This document shows, piece after piece, positions 24,548-36,400 of a DNA stretch of 64,000 nucleotides. This DNA comes from Leptodontidium sp. MPI-SDFR-AT-0119 (lineage: Eukaryota > Ascomycota > Leotiomycetes > Helotiales > Leptodontidiaceae). Position 1 is the stretch's first letter; each line of letters opens with the position of its first letter. The stretch spans positions 1 to 64,000 of the forward strand of contig JAHLEZ010000041.1 of NCBI GenBank assembly GCA_020726505.1. Direction: 5' to 3'. Below the pieces are notes generated by a model. It did no database searches. It was not told the DNA's origin and saw only the letters and a list, made by a program, of their open reading frames with translations. The position numbers were made by a program, and so were the translations under genes.

Positions 24548-26602
24548 ATGTTAAAATCTATGCCTACATACAAGTACAGTAGCCTCAGGGCCGACAGAAA
24601 TGAGATCAGGTTGATTCATCTCTATCCTGGACAATCGCACCATGACATCTGCGTCAGTATAATCCATGTTGATTCTTCCCAGAACCCGTCTTACGAAGCT
24701 TTATCGTATGCCTGGGGAGATCCAGCCCGGTCTGAGAAAATTATCGTCCGAAGCCGTTCTCCGGTTTCTGGTCGCTCTAACACGACAGAATACCCAGGAA
24801 CATTTACAGTTGATGCAGTCCACACTTTTGCTACGCTGTCAATCTCTCACAACCTGTCAATCGCCCTTCGTCACCTGCGGCTCTCAAAAGATGTGCGAAC
24901 TCTTTGGATCGATGCTATATCCATCAATCAGGATGATATTGAGGAGAGGAGTGAAGAAGTGGCCAAGATGGGCCCACTGTACAGCAATGCATGGCGTGTC
25001 GTTGTCTGGCTAGGTGGATCGAGCCAGGACAGTCTGCTGGCTCTCCAAACTTTGAGGAATATCCGACAAGATATCGACTTTTTTGAGAAAGATGGGCTTC
25101 GCTCATCTCTCACACGAGGGAAAACAAGGGAGCTGGAAAGGAGTTCTAGTGGGTGGCGGGCAGATATACTGAATTGGATCGCTATTCGAAACTTACTGAA
25201 TCGGCCATGGTTTGGTCGACTATGGATTTTTCAAGAGATCGGCCATGCGACGAAGGCAGTTGTTGTCGTTGGCAAGGACGAGTTGTCGTGGGAGGCTTTC
25301 CGAATCGCAGTATTCTGGATAATATATATGACGGAAGGCAAAGCACCGTTGTCAGACGTCTTCGACGCTGCATACTTGCGTCAAATTGAATCTTTATTGC
25401 AGGAGAATCCAGGAAGGGCTCTGGAACGACTGCTGGACTCGACAAAAAAGGCGATCTGCTATGATCCACGAGATCGCATCTATGCCGTTCTTAGCTTATT
25501 GCACGAGCAGGATCCTATCAGAAGAGCGATCGAGCCGGATTACTCCAAGTCTGTGGAGCAGGTTTACCAAGAAGTGACTATGCGCCAAATACAACTTACA
25601 GGCCAGCTACGGCTTTTGACTCTCTGCACGTTTTGGAGCTCCGGGTCGAGTCTTCAACTCCCTTCGTGGGTGCCAGATCTGTCCATTCCAAATCCACTGG
25701 AGCAAATACTGAACTCGAATGCGTCGGGTTCTTCCACTCATAAAGGCTCCCTTACGATAAGCGAAAGATACTTGAGAATACGTGGTACATCAGCAGGCGT
25801 CATCAGCGAGGTTTTGACGCCAATCGCACTCTCCGCTAGACTTCCAGAGATCCTAGCCATGTGCCATTCATGGGAACCTCCCAATGCGAAATCAACACCC
25901 TATGTGACTGGTGGAAACTTGATGACTGCTTTCATTACTACGTTGTTCTTTGGTGCAATCTCTGAGTTGAATGATTTTGGTAGGCCATTGGAGTATGACA
26001 AATTGAGAGAGGTGTATGGGAATACAGTTGTCCGCGGCGAGGTAGACGATAATGTTGACGATTGGTACAGTACACGGCACCTCCAAGCTCATTTGCCTGG
26101 CCGCGCTCTCTTCAGGACTAAGGAAGGGCACATCGGGTTATGTCCCGCGCCCGCACGAGTTGGGGATTTGATTGTCATCGCGTACGGATGTGCAACACCA
26201 TTAGTGTTACGCCCAACACTTGACCGTTACACCGTTGGTGGCGAGTGCTACGTATCTGGGCTCATGAACGGGGAAGCTTTGTTGGGTCCGCTGCCGCATG
26301 GTTGGACTCTTCAATCATGGAATACAGTGGGCCGCGAGAAACGCCCCGTCTTCATGAGCCCGACTGGAGCGATCACCTCCAAAGACCCAAGACTGCAGCT
26401 GGAACCAGAAGGTCCACCAATTTCACTCTTACCCCAGAATAAGAGGCGCCGATACAGTCAGATTGGTGGGGGACGTGCAGACGCCGATGATATGGCAGTA
26501 GGATACGAGGAGAGAAATCGGGCACGGAAGCAATCACCGGCCCCCGATATAACAAAGAGCCTCCTGACAGGTTTGATCATCAGAGATTTTGTGCTGGTGT
26601 GA
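24548..26602 (+). CDS. HET-domain protein
   Basis: HET domains mediate cell-death reactions in fungal non-self recognition; only some are proven incompatibility genes. One exon encodes 684 residues from MLKSMPTYK. The domain spans about residues 45-230. Its three signature blocks are clear: YEALSYAWGD (49-58), LWIDAISINQDD (119-130) and WRVVVWLG (149-156), then RPWFGRLWIFQE. The C-terminal half (300-684) is the usual variable part and ends in RDFVLV. The nearest upstream in-frame non-ATG codon is GTG at 24524, so 24548 is the first credible start. A second HET gene follows in the same orientation 1.1 kb downstream with a different sequence, so they are paralogues rather than a recent duplication. 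Confidence 0.85.
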   Translation: MLKSMPTYKYSSLRADRNEIRLIHLYPGQSHHDICVSIIHVDSSQNPSYEALSYAWGDPARSEKIIVRSRSPVSGRSNTTEYPGTFTVDAVHTFATLSISHNLSIALRHLRLSKDVRTLWIDAISINQDDIEERSEEVAKMGPLYSNAWRVVVWLGGSSQDSLLALQTLRNIRQDIDFFEKDGLRSSLTRGKTRELERSSSGWRADILNWIAIRNLLNRPWFGRLWIFQEIGHATKAVVVVGKDELSWEAFRIAVFWIIYMTEGKAPLSDVFDAAYLRQIESLLQENPGRALERLLDSTKKAICYDPRDRIYAVLSLLHEQDPIRRAIEPDYSKSVEQVYQEVTMRQIQLTGQLRLLTLCTFWSSGSSLQLPSWVPDLSIPNPLEQILNSNASGSSTHKGSLTISERYLRIRGTSAGVISEVLTPIALSARLPEILAMCHSWEPPNAKSTPYVTGGNLMTAFITTLFFGAISELNDFGRPLEYDKLREVYGNTVVRGEVDDNVDDWYSTRHLQAHLPGRALFRTKEGHIGLCPAPARVGDLIVIAYGCATPLVLRPTLDRYTVGGECYVSGLMNGEALLGPLPHGWTLQSWNTVGREKRPVFMSPTGAITSKDPRLQLEPEGPPISLLPQNKRRRYSQIGGGRADADDMAVGYEERNRARKQSPAPDITKSLLTGLIIRDFVLV

Positions 26603-27751
26603 GTTGAAATATCGCCATGTTCTACCAGATGACATCAAATGAGAAAAGACTCTGCCACCACATTCATTGGGCTCGCCTAGGTTTAGAGAAGTGCATATTT
26701 GTTCGTTCGTTGATATATATTTTGTAGGATGAACTACTGCTAACTACCGAGGAGAGTGGAAAAGAGAGCGGGAGCCTTTATTGTTGTTGACTTTCTAAAC
26801 CCGAGTAATCAAGGAGGTTCGCTTGTTATGGTTTTGCTTTGGGAATAAGAGCGGGGTTGACGGGGTAATGGGTATGGTTAGTTCAGGGCATTACTGAAGC
26901 ATTTGTGAATGTGTATTTTTTTTTTTTGCGCCATTGAACAAGTAAATAGATATCCAAGATCATTTTTCCTGCTCTTTGGCTGTTCTAATTCATCTTTGTG
27001 TTACCTTTTCCCCTCAAAAGATATGGAGGTGTGTCCAAAGCCGGGGGACTGAACTAACAGCAACTTAATTGCTTCTTTCATCTTCATGTCACACAACTGT
27101 TATCTAGATTGTGATTATCGGATTTTTAATGATTGTTGCAGCTAGACGTCTCCGAATTTTTTCAACTTTCCAACGGTATGATTGTCTATTCTGTTCATGT
27201 ATTCGCTTCTCGCTACAGTGAAACAGCCTACTCTCAAAATCCGTGCTGGATTGATAAACTTTCATCGTAAGTCTGCGTTTTTTTCCTCCTCGGATCCTAC
27301 CCCTAATTGTATGATGCAAGGGCCAAGTTTAAGGTCCTGATTAAATCCGTCGAATAATGCGAAATTTGACGAAGTGACTAGTCAATGGAAGAAAGCTTGT
27401 TATGAGGATCTTATTTTGAAAATTGCTGACGAGTTCAATAGCAGGATACGAAGGCTCAAAGGCAAGTAGAGATTAAAGTTCAATGAGCTTCTCGGGTTTC
27501 AATTTTTGTATAATGTTTGACGGAAATCAAATTTCGGCTCTCCAATGGCCTCAATTCATACGGTGATGCGGGGTCGTGCGTAACTTCGTAAATCAGGCAC
27601 CGCCACATAAGCCGCCAAGCCACTCTGTTTGGGCGCTCTCACTTCCAGGGAAATCTTCCAAGTTCCCTTCGATATTTCCAAACTCACTTCCACCACCAAA
27701 CTCATCCCAGGATTCGACTTGTACAACGCCGAATCAGCAGCCCTCTTTGAG
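26603..27751. other. Intergenic between two HET genes
   Basis: About 1.15 kb, AT-richer than the flanking genes, with a T-tract near 26920. The last 123 bases (27629-27751) are open in the frame of the next HET gene but have no ATG, so a spliced upstream exon is possible. No other gene was seen. Confidence 0.4.
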
Positions 27752-29944
27752 ATGAAGATTTCCTGGAGCTGCACCGCAGATTCATGTGACAGGAATGCTC
27801 AATCAACTCTCGATATTCCGCAGCCTTACAAGCACATAACCACTCTACGACCATCCCTCCAACCAACGCAGATCAGAATTCTACTACTGCATCCTGGCAC
27901 AGGAAGGGACCCTGTCTATGGCAGCCTTTGGCGAGGAGATATCGAAGATGCACCTCGATATGAAGCGCTATCATATCGATGGCAAGATGTCCCAGCACAC
28001 AAGGACTGTAGAACAGTCCCCCACATTCACATCGTCGACGGGTTAGACATGAAACTATTCCCAATAAGCAAAAGCTTGGTGGAAGCTTTGTTTACTATAA
28101 GGGAGAACCAGAGCCAAGATCGTGCTCTGTGGATAGATCAGATTAGCATCAACCAGACAGATGAAGATGAAAAGAGCGGCCAAGTCCCAAACATGGGCAG
28201 GATATACAGCGAAGCGAAAAAGACTCTGATATGGCTCGGAAATCCTGTTGAGCAGGATGATATTGCACTTCGGATCATTACGTCGTTTGGAGCCTTTCGT
28301 CGGCAGTTGGAAACCCTTCTTGACGAGCAGGATACAGAATACAGTCCTCAAATGCGCCTTGGACTGGTGCATGCGCTTTCGCTAGAAAGCCCAGAGAAAT
28401 TGAGAAGTCGCAGGATCACCACCTTCTCCACACTACCGGCAATTGGCGATACGGAAACCCAAGCAATTCTCGCCTTCTATCAAAAATCGTGGTTTACTAG
28501 AATGTGGCCGTTGCAGGAAGTCGTGCTGTCCAAGGATAAGGAAGTGCATTGTGGGGACGTGACGTTAGATTGGAAAGACGTGATATTCTTTGCGACATGG
28601 TTCATGCATCGTCACGCTGAATTAGCAGTTAATCCTGAACTGACGATTGGCATCAAAGCTGTGAATTACACAAATTTTTATGCTCAGACCTACGAGTCAG
28701 GATTCGACTTGCTCCCTATGCTACGTGCTACTCGGGCTTACACTGCAACGGACAGCAGGGACAAAGTGTTTGCACTGGTTAACATGATTGACTTTTCAAA
28801 AGCCACAGGCGTCGGTACAACCAATCAACATTCGACTACTGGCCGTGGAGTTCCTACTGCCTTGAAAGCCAATTACAGAAAGGAACCCGTGGCCGTATGT
28901 ACGGATCTTGCAGAATATCTGATAGAATCAAGGAAGGATCTTGGATTTCTTTCCCTCCAAGACCACGTCGATCGTGCCACATGGCTGGTTGATGACAGGT
29001 TCACATGGAGTCTCCGCCACCAGAGACGCCTGATGAAGGCCACGGAAGCAAGAAATATTCTTTCACCTACTTGGGTACCATGTTGGAACCGGAATGAGAT
29101 GAGTGCTCCGATCTGGCTACCAGAAGCGAACGCTGAGAATTTCAATGCTATTGGAGACAGTCTTGCAGGGGAAACCTTTGCGAAGACAATGACGTGTATG
29201 CATCAAAGATCTACTGCTCGCATACTAGAAGTCCGGGGAGTTGAAATAGGTCGATTGAAGAGAAGATCAGTCGTTAATGTCGATGAGAATGATGACATCA
29301 GTGCAGCAGCTGGCCAGGGCAAGCGGCATTGGGGGTGGGTCCTGAGCGCTATTGAGACAGAACTCAGTAATGGTTCGCAAAAGTACTCATTCACGAAGAG
29401 CAATGATACACAGAAGACAGAGCTTCTCAGGAAGTTGGCTGTCACATTCACAGCAGGGAGGGTCAGAGGTGGTTCAATCCTGGATCTTTCGAATCCGACA
29501 GCCTTGAAGGAACACATCGATGGCTTCTGCGGACTTATCTTGGAGCTCACCAACAGCGAAATATATTCCAGCTCGGTTGTTTACACACCCTTGAAGGATT
29601 TCCGGGAGTACATTCAAAATCACCACCCGCAACTGCCCAACAACGGGACACAATCGGATTATACACATGCACTTTTCGAGGCGTGTCGAAATCGCTTCTT
29701 GTTTGTTACAGACAACGGCATGATGGGACTCGGCCCTTGCTGTGCTACAATTGGCGATAAGATATGTCTTCTTCGCGGCTGTCGAGTGCCTTTCTTGCTT
29801 CGGAAGGACTGGAAAATGTTTAAGCGGAACCTGAAGGGAGCTCACAAGCTTGTTGGGGAATGTTACTTGTACGGTGCTATGACTGGCGAACTGGCAAGTC
29901 GAGTGGCATCTTCTCGCATCCTCGAAACATTTGTTCTGATATGA
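27752..29944 (+). CDS. HET-domain protein (second copy)
   Basis: One exon from the first ATG encodes 730 residues. HET signatures are YEALSYRWQD, LWIDQISINQTDEDEKS and TLIWLGNP, followed by WFTRMWPLQEV. These place the domain at about residues 70-270. The C-terminal part carries CYLYGAMTGEL and ends in ETFVLI, like the HET protein upstream (MNGEALL, RDFVLV), which supports common descent. The frame is open 123 nt further upstream without an ATG, so the true N-terminus may come from an extra exon. No stop or frame break interrupts it, in contrast with the HET pseudogenes at 40.7-46.2 kb. Confidence 0.85.
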   Translation: MKISWSCTADSCDRNAQSTLDIPQPYKHITTLRPSLQPTQIRILLLHPGTGRDPVYGSLWRGDIEDAPRYEALSYRWQDVPAHKDCRTVPHIHIVDGLDMKLFPISKSLVEALFTIRENQSQDRALWIDQISINQTDEDEKSGQVPNMGRIYSEAKKTLIWLGNPVEQDDIALRIITSFGAFRRQLETLLDEQDTEYSPQMRLGLVHALSLESPEKLRSRRITTFSTLPAIGDTETQAILAFYQKSWFTRMWPLQEVVLSKDKEVHCGDVTLDWKDVIFFATWFMHRHAELAVNPELTIGIKAVNYTNFYAQTYESGFDLLPMLRATRAYTATDSRDKVFALVNMIDFSKATGVGTTNQHSTTGRGVPTALKANYRKEPVAVCTDLAEYLIESRKDLGFLSLQDHVDRATWLVDDRFTWSLRHQRRLMKATEARNILSPTWVPCWNRNEMSAPIWLPEANAENFNAIGDSLAGETFAKTMTCMHQRSTARILEVRGVEIGRLKRRSVVNVDENDDISAAAGQGKRHWGWVLSAIETELSNGSQKYSFTKSNDTQKTELLRKLAVTFTAGRVRGGSILDLSNPTALKEHIDGFCGLILELTNSEIYSSSVVYTPLKDFREYIQNHHPQLPNNGTQSDYTHALFEACRNRFLFVTDNGMMGLGPCCATIGDKICLLRGCRVPFLLRKDWKMFKRNLKGAHKLVGECYLYGAMTGELASRVASSRILETFVLI

Positions 29945-30353
29945 TTGCTCCAAATGGTGTTGTGGTCCAGTCCAATGGGACGTAATGTTGCATCAGAGAG
30001 CAGTCACGTGGTAGGCGAGAATATTGCATTGGAGACCCGTGGCAAATGGCCATGGAACATCCCGTTGGCAATCGAGAGATCAATATGGAATCGTCATTGT
30101 CGGCTACCAACACGAGTTTCAAGCCATTCTAAGATCTTGCTTGCTGAATAGCCATACGGAACGCCAACCGCTTTGTCCAAGCACACTAAACATGTACTTC
30201 CTTCTCTCTGATAAAATGCTCAACTGAAGATTCTTTGCTAGTCTCACTAATATTAAGACGTTCTCTGAACTCTTTTACGTCGTCTAGAAGACACTCAAAA
30301 CTTCTAACTGGGATATGCTGCTAGAACTCTATACTACTAATAACTGGTTCTGA
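29945..30353. other. Intergenic, AT-rich and apparently decayed
   Basis: No gene seen. The part from about 30230 is rich in CTAATA/TACTA words, as expected for decayed DNA. It borders the hydrolase remnant. Confidence 0.4.
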
Positions 30354-30780
30354 CTAGACTTCGCTAAATTTCGGACGCCACACATGGGTCGAATTTATCA
30401 TTCCTTTACCGCCGATATAGTCGTATGCGCGATTATCAACAAAGCTCTTACAATTATATGTTGCTTTCACCCAAGGGCTGATCGCGAAAGCAGCTGCGAA
30501 ATTTCCAGGAAGCTGCTGAATAGGTTTCACGCTTGGATGTGGTTGTTTGATATGTGCGAGGAGGGCAAGAAGTAGATTGCCTCCAACAGAATCTCCGCCT
30601 AGAATGATTTGCTCGGGGCTGTAAGTCGCAAGTAGATGGCGAAGTGCTTCGACTTCCGGATTCTTTAGATTAAAACTATATTTGACTAGGGATTGATGTA
30701 TTTCTATCCCTTCCGGTATGTCTGCTGGGCAAGCGGTGGAAACTGGATGGACTTGCTGAGGGCTCCGCGATGTACTGGCA
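30354..30780 (-). pseudogene. Alpha/beta-hydrolase remnant
   Basis: The frame contains PEQIILGGDSVGGNLLLALL, which is the nucleophile elbow of the alpha/beta-hydrolase-3 group (usually GDSAGG), followed by AFAISPWV and NRAYDYIG, both typical of that family. The upstream oxyanion HGG region and the downstream Asp/His catalytic residues are missing on both sides, and the frame ends at a stop within the fold. It is therefore a truncated remnant, not an active enzyme. It lies head-to-tail behind the NmrA-like gene. Confidence 0.65.
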
Positions 30781-30877
30781 GGAGTTCGCAATCGGCGCTC
30801 TGCCGGAAAGACGGGATATTAGATTAAGAAGGTCTATCTGTACAAGTTTATGGATAGATTGCACCGATGCGCAAATT

Positions 30878-31855
30878 CTAGTTTTTCTTCCAAGCACTTT
30901 CGGTAACAAGCCATGTCTTGAAGTCTTTCAAGTCAGGTTTCATCGTCTTGAGTTTTGGAATATCCGCCGCGTAGCCAACATCCCGGAACCACTTGAACAT
31001 GTATCCTAACTCCTTGACCATCCGGTTGAGTGCGCCCGCAATGAGTGTAAACGTTGTGGGAAGATTTCCACCTGTCTGCTTCTTGAAGATATCCTTGAAC
31101 TGGTAGAACGTCAACTCATCGCCTGCAAGCGACAGCTTCTTGTTCGAGTATTCATCCGGTTTCAGAAACGCCTCGGCACCAAAAAACCCAATATCGCTGG
31201 TCGCGATTAATTGCAGCTTCTGGTCCTTCCCAAGTACCGTCTGCCAGCTAGTCGAGAATACTTTTCCGATGAATCCAGGGGCCAGATTTTCGAAGAAAGC
31301 GACAGGCCGAAGGACTGTGTAGCTCATGGCCGTTTCTCTGGTCTTTTCAAAGAGGTGCTCCTCGATGTTGTGCTTGCTGATGAAATGCGGGATGTTTGTA
31401 GGGTTGTTATCCGACTTTGAACCGCTGCGGTCAACGGAGGAGTACACGAAGGTCTTGATTCCATTTTTCAGAGAGGCATCAATGAGATCTTTGCCCTGTC
31501 GTTCCTCACTTTGGGGGTTCTGGCCACCGCCCATTGGCGACTACGAAAGTGTGCATTAGCAGTGCTTTTTTGGAACCTCGGTATTGACAATACCAACCTG
31601 CACACTGAACACTCCCCAGATAGGAGCCTTGGTAATTGATTTCGCTTTCTTGAAAACATCGTCGATTGTGTCGAGATTGCCGCTGACAAGCTTGATCGAA
31701 GCAGACTTTTGTAGAAGCCTTTGTGCAGAGGCAGATTGTGTGTTCCGTGTCAAGGCAAGAATCTCGAAGTTCGCATTCGCTTTCAGTAGTGCGTTGATGA
31801 CGGCGCCACCTTGTTTGCCGGTCGCACCTGTGATGAGGAGTGCTCTTGCTGCCAT
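30878..31855 (-). CDS. NmrA-like NAD(P)-binding protein
   Basis: A member of the NmrA/HSCARG group of atypical short-chain dehydrogenases, which often act as redox sensors and sometimes as reductases. Two exons, complement(30878..31540, 31598..31855), encode 306 residues. The Rossmann motif GATGKQGG lies at residues 10-17. FVYSSVD and YTVLRPVAFFENL are the later family landmarks. The intron is 57 nt with a GTTGGT donor and TCGTAG acceptor. The ATG at 31855 starts four residues before the first beta strand, which fits the family. Its target or substrate cannot be stated. Confidence 0.85.
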
Positions 31856-33092
31856 TTCGAATATTTTCTGAGAACTTATGTCAACTTCTTGGAGATATTG
31901 TTCTGTTGCGGCCCTTAAGTACGTGAACTCCCTATTCATGATCAACGCTAGGTAGCAATCGAGCCCAGCCACTGTTGCTATTCGGACTTCGGCTATTCAT
32001 TGGCGAGGCCGAATCGCGAGCGACAATTGCTGCCATTACTCAGCACCGGTGCTCAACATGGCCTGCAGGGCTTGGGGATTCCGGAGCGGAGTTAACTTTA
32101 ATACTTAGCTCCACCTTTTAACGTTGAATTCTAGAACTACTGACCAGAAACTCCAGATTTTATATCTATGGAGTGGATTCCGTGCGAGCGCCGGAACGGT
32201 ATAGATAGTGCATGCGGTAAACCAAGCTGTCACACACCCAGCTTCTAGGGATTCTTTTCGTAGGCCTTGTTACTGACAATTCAACCATGCTCCCATGGTC
32301 AATCGATGAAAATAGGTCTATTCACCAGTACCAGAGAAAAGAAGTTACTGGCTTGTCAGAAAACCCGGCGGCTGAAAGATCGTTGTTCACTGCGCTGAAT
32401 ACTTCGCAAGACTCGCATTTATTGTGCCGAGTACGTATTTCATACCTACCTCTAGTCCATTGACGCTCATTTTGAGTTATCGAGACGATAGCATATCGCA
32501 ATGCAGAATCTAATGACATCGCGAAGCTGCACCAGAGAATAGATTCCAAATCGTAGTGTATTTTTCAAAAGCAAGAATTGTTTGTGTATGTGATCCAGAC
32601 ATGTTAATGCAAATGTGTGACATGGAACTTATTCGACCCCTAGAACAAGACAGATTATGTTAGCCACGATGAATTTTGGCTAACGTAGAAGAAGTGCAAT
32701 GGAGAAAAGAATCACGAACCGTTGTTTCGTCAATAAAGCTGCGAGAAATTGGAGCAGAATTCTCGCAAAATTCACGAGTGAGTACAGTTGATAAAACTTA
32801 GCAAAAGTTTGTACATATTGAGTTTTGGTACTTATGAGTTACCCATGAGGTTTCCAATGCCCACACTTGCTTGCAATTAACAAGTGATTCAAGGTTGCCG
32901 ACTTGTCAACACGTGATTCGAATCTAAGCCTAGGTTCAGTCCACGAACAGGACCGGGAAGTGCTTTTAGTATGCCAAGTTCTTGAAGAAATACAAACTAA
33001 TATCACTCTCTCGAAGTGTGTGTATTACTTCTTTCGTTGAGCCTTTCTTATCTGGTCACGCACAGCTCAGGGGGCTCAATTACCCAGACTCG
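31856..33092. other. Intergenic, no gene seen
   Basis: About 1.2 kb with no coding frame. A small hairpin (GTTAGCCA...TGGCTAAC, near 32660-32685) was noted. The region ends at the left arm of the foldback repeat. Confidence 0.45.
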
Positions 33093-33334
33093 TGGGGCGG
33101 AGAAAAAGATGGCCGATTGAGGCAAGCGAGGAACAACAAAACAACTTCACAAAAGGCCACGTTAATTAATATCTAAAGAATGAAATTGCTTAAAACTTTT
33201 AAACAAGCTTTAGAAATAGTATCGAAATTTATTACTCAAATATAGACAGTCTTAAATTAGTTGTGGTTGGAGAATTAAGCGTTTTGTTGCGCTCGGAGTG
33301 CTTGCCTCAATCGGCCACCCGTTTCTCCGCCCCA
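33093..33334. repeat. Imperfect foldback (inverted) repeat
   Basis: The arms 33093-33127 and 33300-33334 are reverse complements of each other with about 3 mismatches in 35 (shared TGGGGCGGAGAAA and TGGCCGATTGAGGCAAGC). Weaker similarity continues outward to AATTAC and inward to ACAACAAAAC. The 172-nt spacer is AT-rich. It resembles a small foldback or MITE-like element, or an inverted duplication of the 5' flank of the ABC gene, since the right arm lies about 130 nt upstream of its start. Confidence 0.65.
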
Positions 33335-33465
33335 TAGCCAGACCCGTAATTCTCGTATCAGCCGCGGATAGACACACCCGGGACCTAGACAAAAAGGGGG
33401 AGCCCCCTTCTCGACAAAACAACGCCAGATCTTGGCTCGACATCTTTAGTCTCCTAACAACGAGG

Positions 33466-36400
33466 ATGAACTCTTTCGCCAAAGCCCACAAAGTTCGTTC
33501 AGTCAGCCTGGGCGCGGACGTGTCACTGAGCTACATCTCGTTCGCTGGAGCCCAAACATACATTGCGCCGAACTCTAGTGATTCGTCGTCCCAAGGACTA
33601 TCGGTCTTCCTGGCCTCTGCTTCTACGCTGTTCTTACTGCTGTCAGTCGTTCGTATCTGGAAACTACGCAGCAACTCTATCAAAGTGGTGTCTAATCATC
33701 AGAACCTTGTCAAGATTGTACGTCACGTGTCTTGGACTAAAACACCCGTTGGGATTTCAGAGAGCTAACGGCCTGTAAAGATTTTGAGCCTTTTATACTT
33801 GGCTGTTAATCTACTGTGTTTGTTGCATGTATTGATTGGCGCTCAAAATCCTCGGAACATTTCCACTGTGACGGCCAGCATCTCATTGATTGCCGCATGC
33901 AGTCTCTGTCTTTTGTCTTTCCTCGAGCATACTCGCTCAATATGCCCTTCTACACTGATAATACTATACCTTCTTTCTTCATCGGTGGGACATATAATTC
34001 AACTATCAATCCCCGCCTACCAATCTCAGAATGTAGAGATTCAGGGCTTTCGACTAGCTCAAGTATGTTTGGAGCTAGCCTTCCTAATTACCGAGTGCCG
34101 GAGCAAAAGCTCCTTCTTGAAGCCGCAATATCAAGATCTATCACCAGAAGAAACAGCGAGTGTTTTGGGCAGAACATTTTTTAGTTGGATCAATCCTGTT
34201 TTGGTGAAGGGCAATGGGAAGATTCTCAACCATGCCGACCTTCCAGCTGTGGATGGAAAACTCTCTTCGGAATCTTTGAGAAAAAATATTCTGTTGGCAT
34301 GGGATCGGAGAGGTAGATATTCATCTCTCCCACTCCGTATCAAACATCTCATTGCACCGCTGACAGTTTGCAGTTAAGCCAGAAAGTAGGAGTACGCTTC
34401 CTTTGGTCCTACTCCGGTGTCTATCAACGCCTTTCATGGCTGCTATCTTACCTCGCCTCTCCCTCATCGTGTTTCGATATTCGCAAACAGTGCTTATCAG
34501 TCTTACTATTCGGTTTGTCAGAAGACCTGGTGATGATCGAGGTGACGGCTACTGGTTGGTGCTCGCTGCACTGACTGTTTATCTTGGTCTGGCGGTAAAC
34601 TTTCCTATCCAGAATGTTTGAAGCATGCTGATGGGCGACCAAGATCTCCACCGCGGTTTACCAACATCGTCTGAATAGATTAAAAGTAATCATCAGAGGC
34701 TCGCTTGTCGGTTTGATATACCACCGCTCTCTTGAAGTTGAAAGTGGGAAGCACGAGGATGGGAACGCTGTCACGCTGCTGAATACCGATGTGGAAAGTA
34801 TCGACTCGGCGGGAGCGATGTTTCATGAGACATGGGCACAATTTCTTGAAGTTTTGATCGGTACGGCTTTGCTGGCCAGGCAGATTGGGTGGTTGTCTCC
34901 CGTGCCACTTTTCATTATATTCCGTGAGTTTCTGGGCGTGATTGGTGGCTTCGAATGAACATAGCTGACATTTAAGTCTGCTCTCGAATGAGTCGGTATG
35001 TGGCGAAACATCTCCAAAGTAGGCAGAAGGCGTGGAATATTGCCACGCAGAGGCGACTCGCAATGATAACCTCGATGCTCAGTTCTACCAAGAGTATGAA
35101 GATGCTTGGTCTGACCGAATCTATGAAGTCAAAGATTACCGCACTCAGGAATGAAGAGATCCAGACGTCGAAAAAGCTGAGGTGGATGATGGTAGCCTAC
35201 AATGCCAGCGGTGAGATCTCCCTAAACACCTCGTCACCACTGAGCTAATTGCATCTTTCAGCCAATGCCTTGGGAATATTTGCTCCAGTTGTAACATTAG
35301 TGCTCTCAGCCATTCTGGTCATGAACAAGTACGGGCGTGGGCTTGACACGGAGACTGTGTTCACCACGACCGCTTTGCTGGCCATGGTTACTCATCCTGC
35401 CAATATGGTGATGACAATCATACCCAGAGCAATCGCATCTATGGCCAACTTCGAGCGTATTCAAAATTATTTGCTGGAATCCTCCAGGAATGATCAGAGA
35501 CTTCCCCTCCCAAGCGCGACTGACCGCCCAGAGTGAGTTCCGTTTCAAGCGATCACGCAAGACTGCCAGCAGTACTTCTCGAAAACGTCACGATTCAGCC
35601 AAACTCCAAATCCAATCCCATTCTCCAGGGTATCAACCTCAAGATAGAAAGGGGAGCCTTAGTCATGTGTGCCGGGCGAGTCGGAACAGGGAAGACAACT
35701 TTGGCCAAAGCTGTTCTAGGGGAATTCCGTCCATCGAGTGGTCGGGTTTCCATTTCTACGAAACGTGTTGCCTTGTGTTCGCAAGTTCCATGGCTACCAA
35801 GCGGATCAATCAAGGAGGTGATACGTGACAGTTCTACATTCCTTGACGAGAACATTCAATGGTACGAAACAGTCATAGATGTGTGTGGCCTTCGTACGGA
35901 CATTGAGAATCTGCCAGACGGGGACTCAACCCAGATTGGAAGTCGAGGATTGAACTTATCCGGGGGTCAACGACAGCGGCTAGTGAGTCTCGGTGAGTTT
36001 CTTCCCATACAAGAATATGCTAACAAGCTTCCAAGGCCCTTGCCAGAGCTATCTATGCACGATGTGACGTTGTGGTCCTCGATGATCCATTTAGTGCTCT
36101 TGATGGCAAGACTGAGGGGCATGTTGTGGAGAGTTTACTTGGTCCCCAAGGGATTTTGAAGAAAATGGGAACGACTGTTTTCATGGTTACTAATTCCTGT
36201 AAGTAGGCTGAAATCGGTTAAGTCGTTTTTTGCTCGGTCGGTTAACATCTTGAAGCGCAATACTTCCATCTAGCAGATGAAGTCATCGTTCTCGGAGACT
36301 CGACGATCCAAACGCGGGGCACATGGGAGGAGTTGAAAGGTGACCTGAATCAAATTGCCAAGATTCAGATGACCGAGGCAGAAGCCCGACAAGATATCCC

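Noticed and set aside
32655..32690. A hairpin (GTTAGCCA/TGGCTAAC) as a terminator
   Set aside because: Fungal genes do not use hairpin terminators, and no gene ends here.
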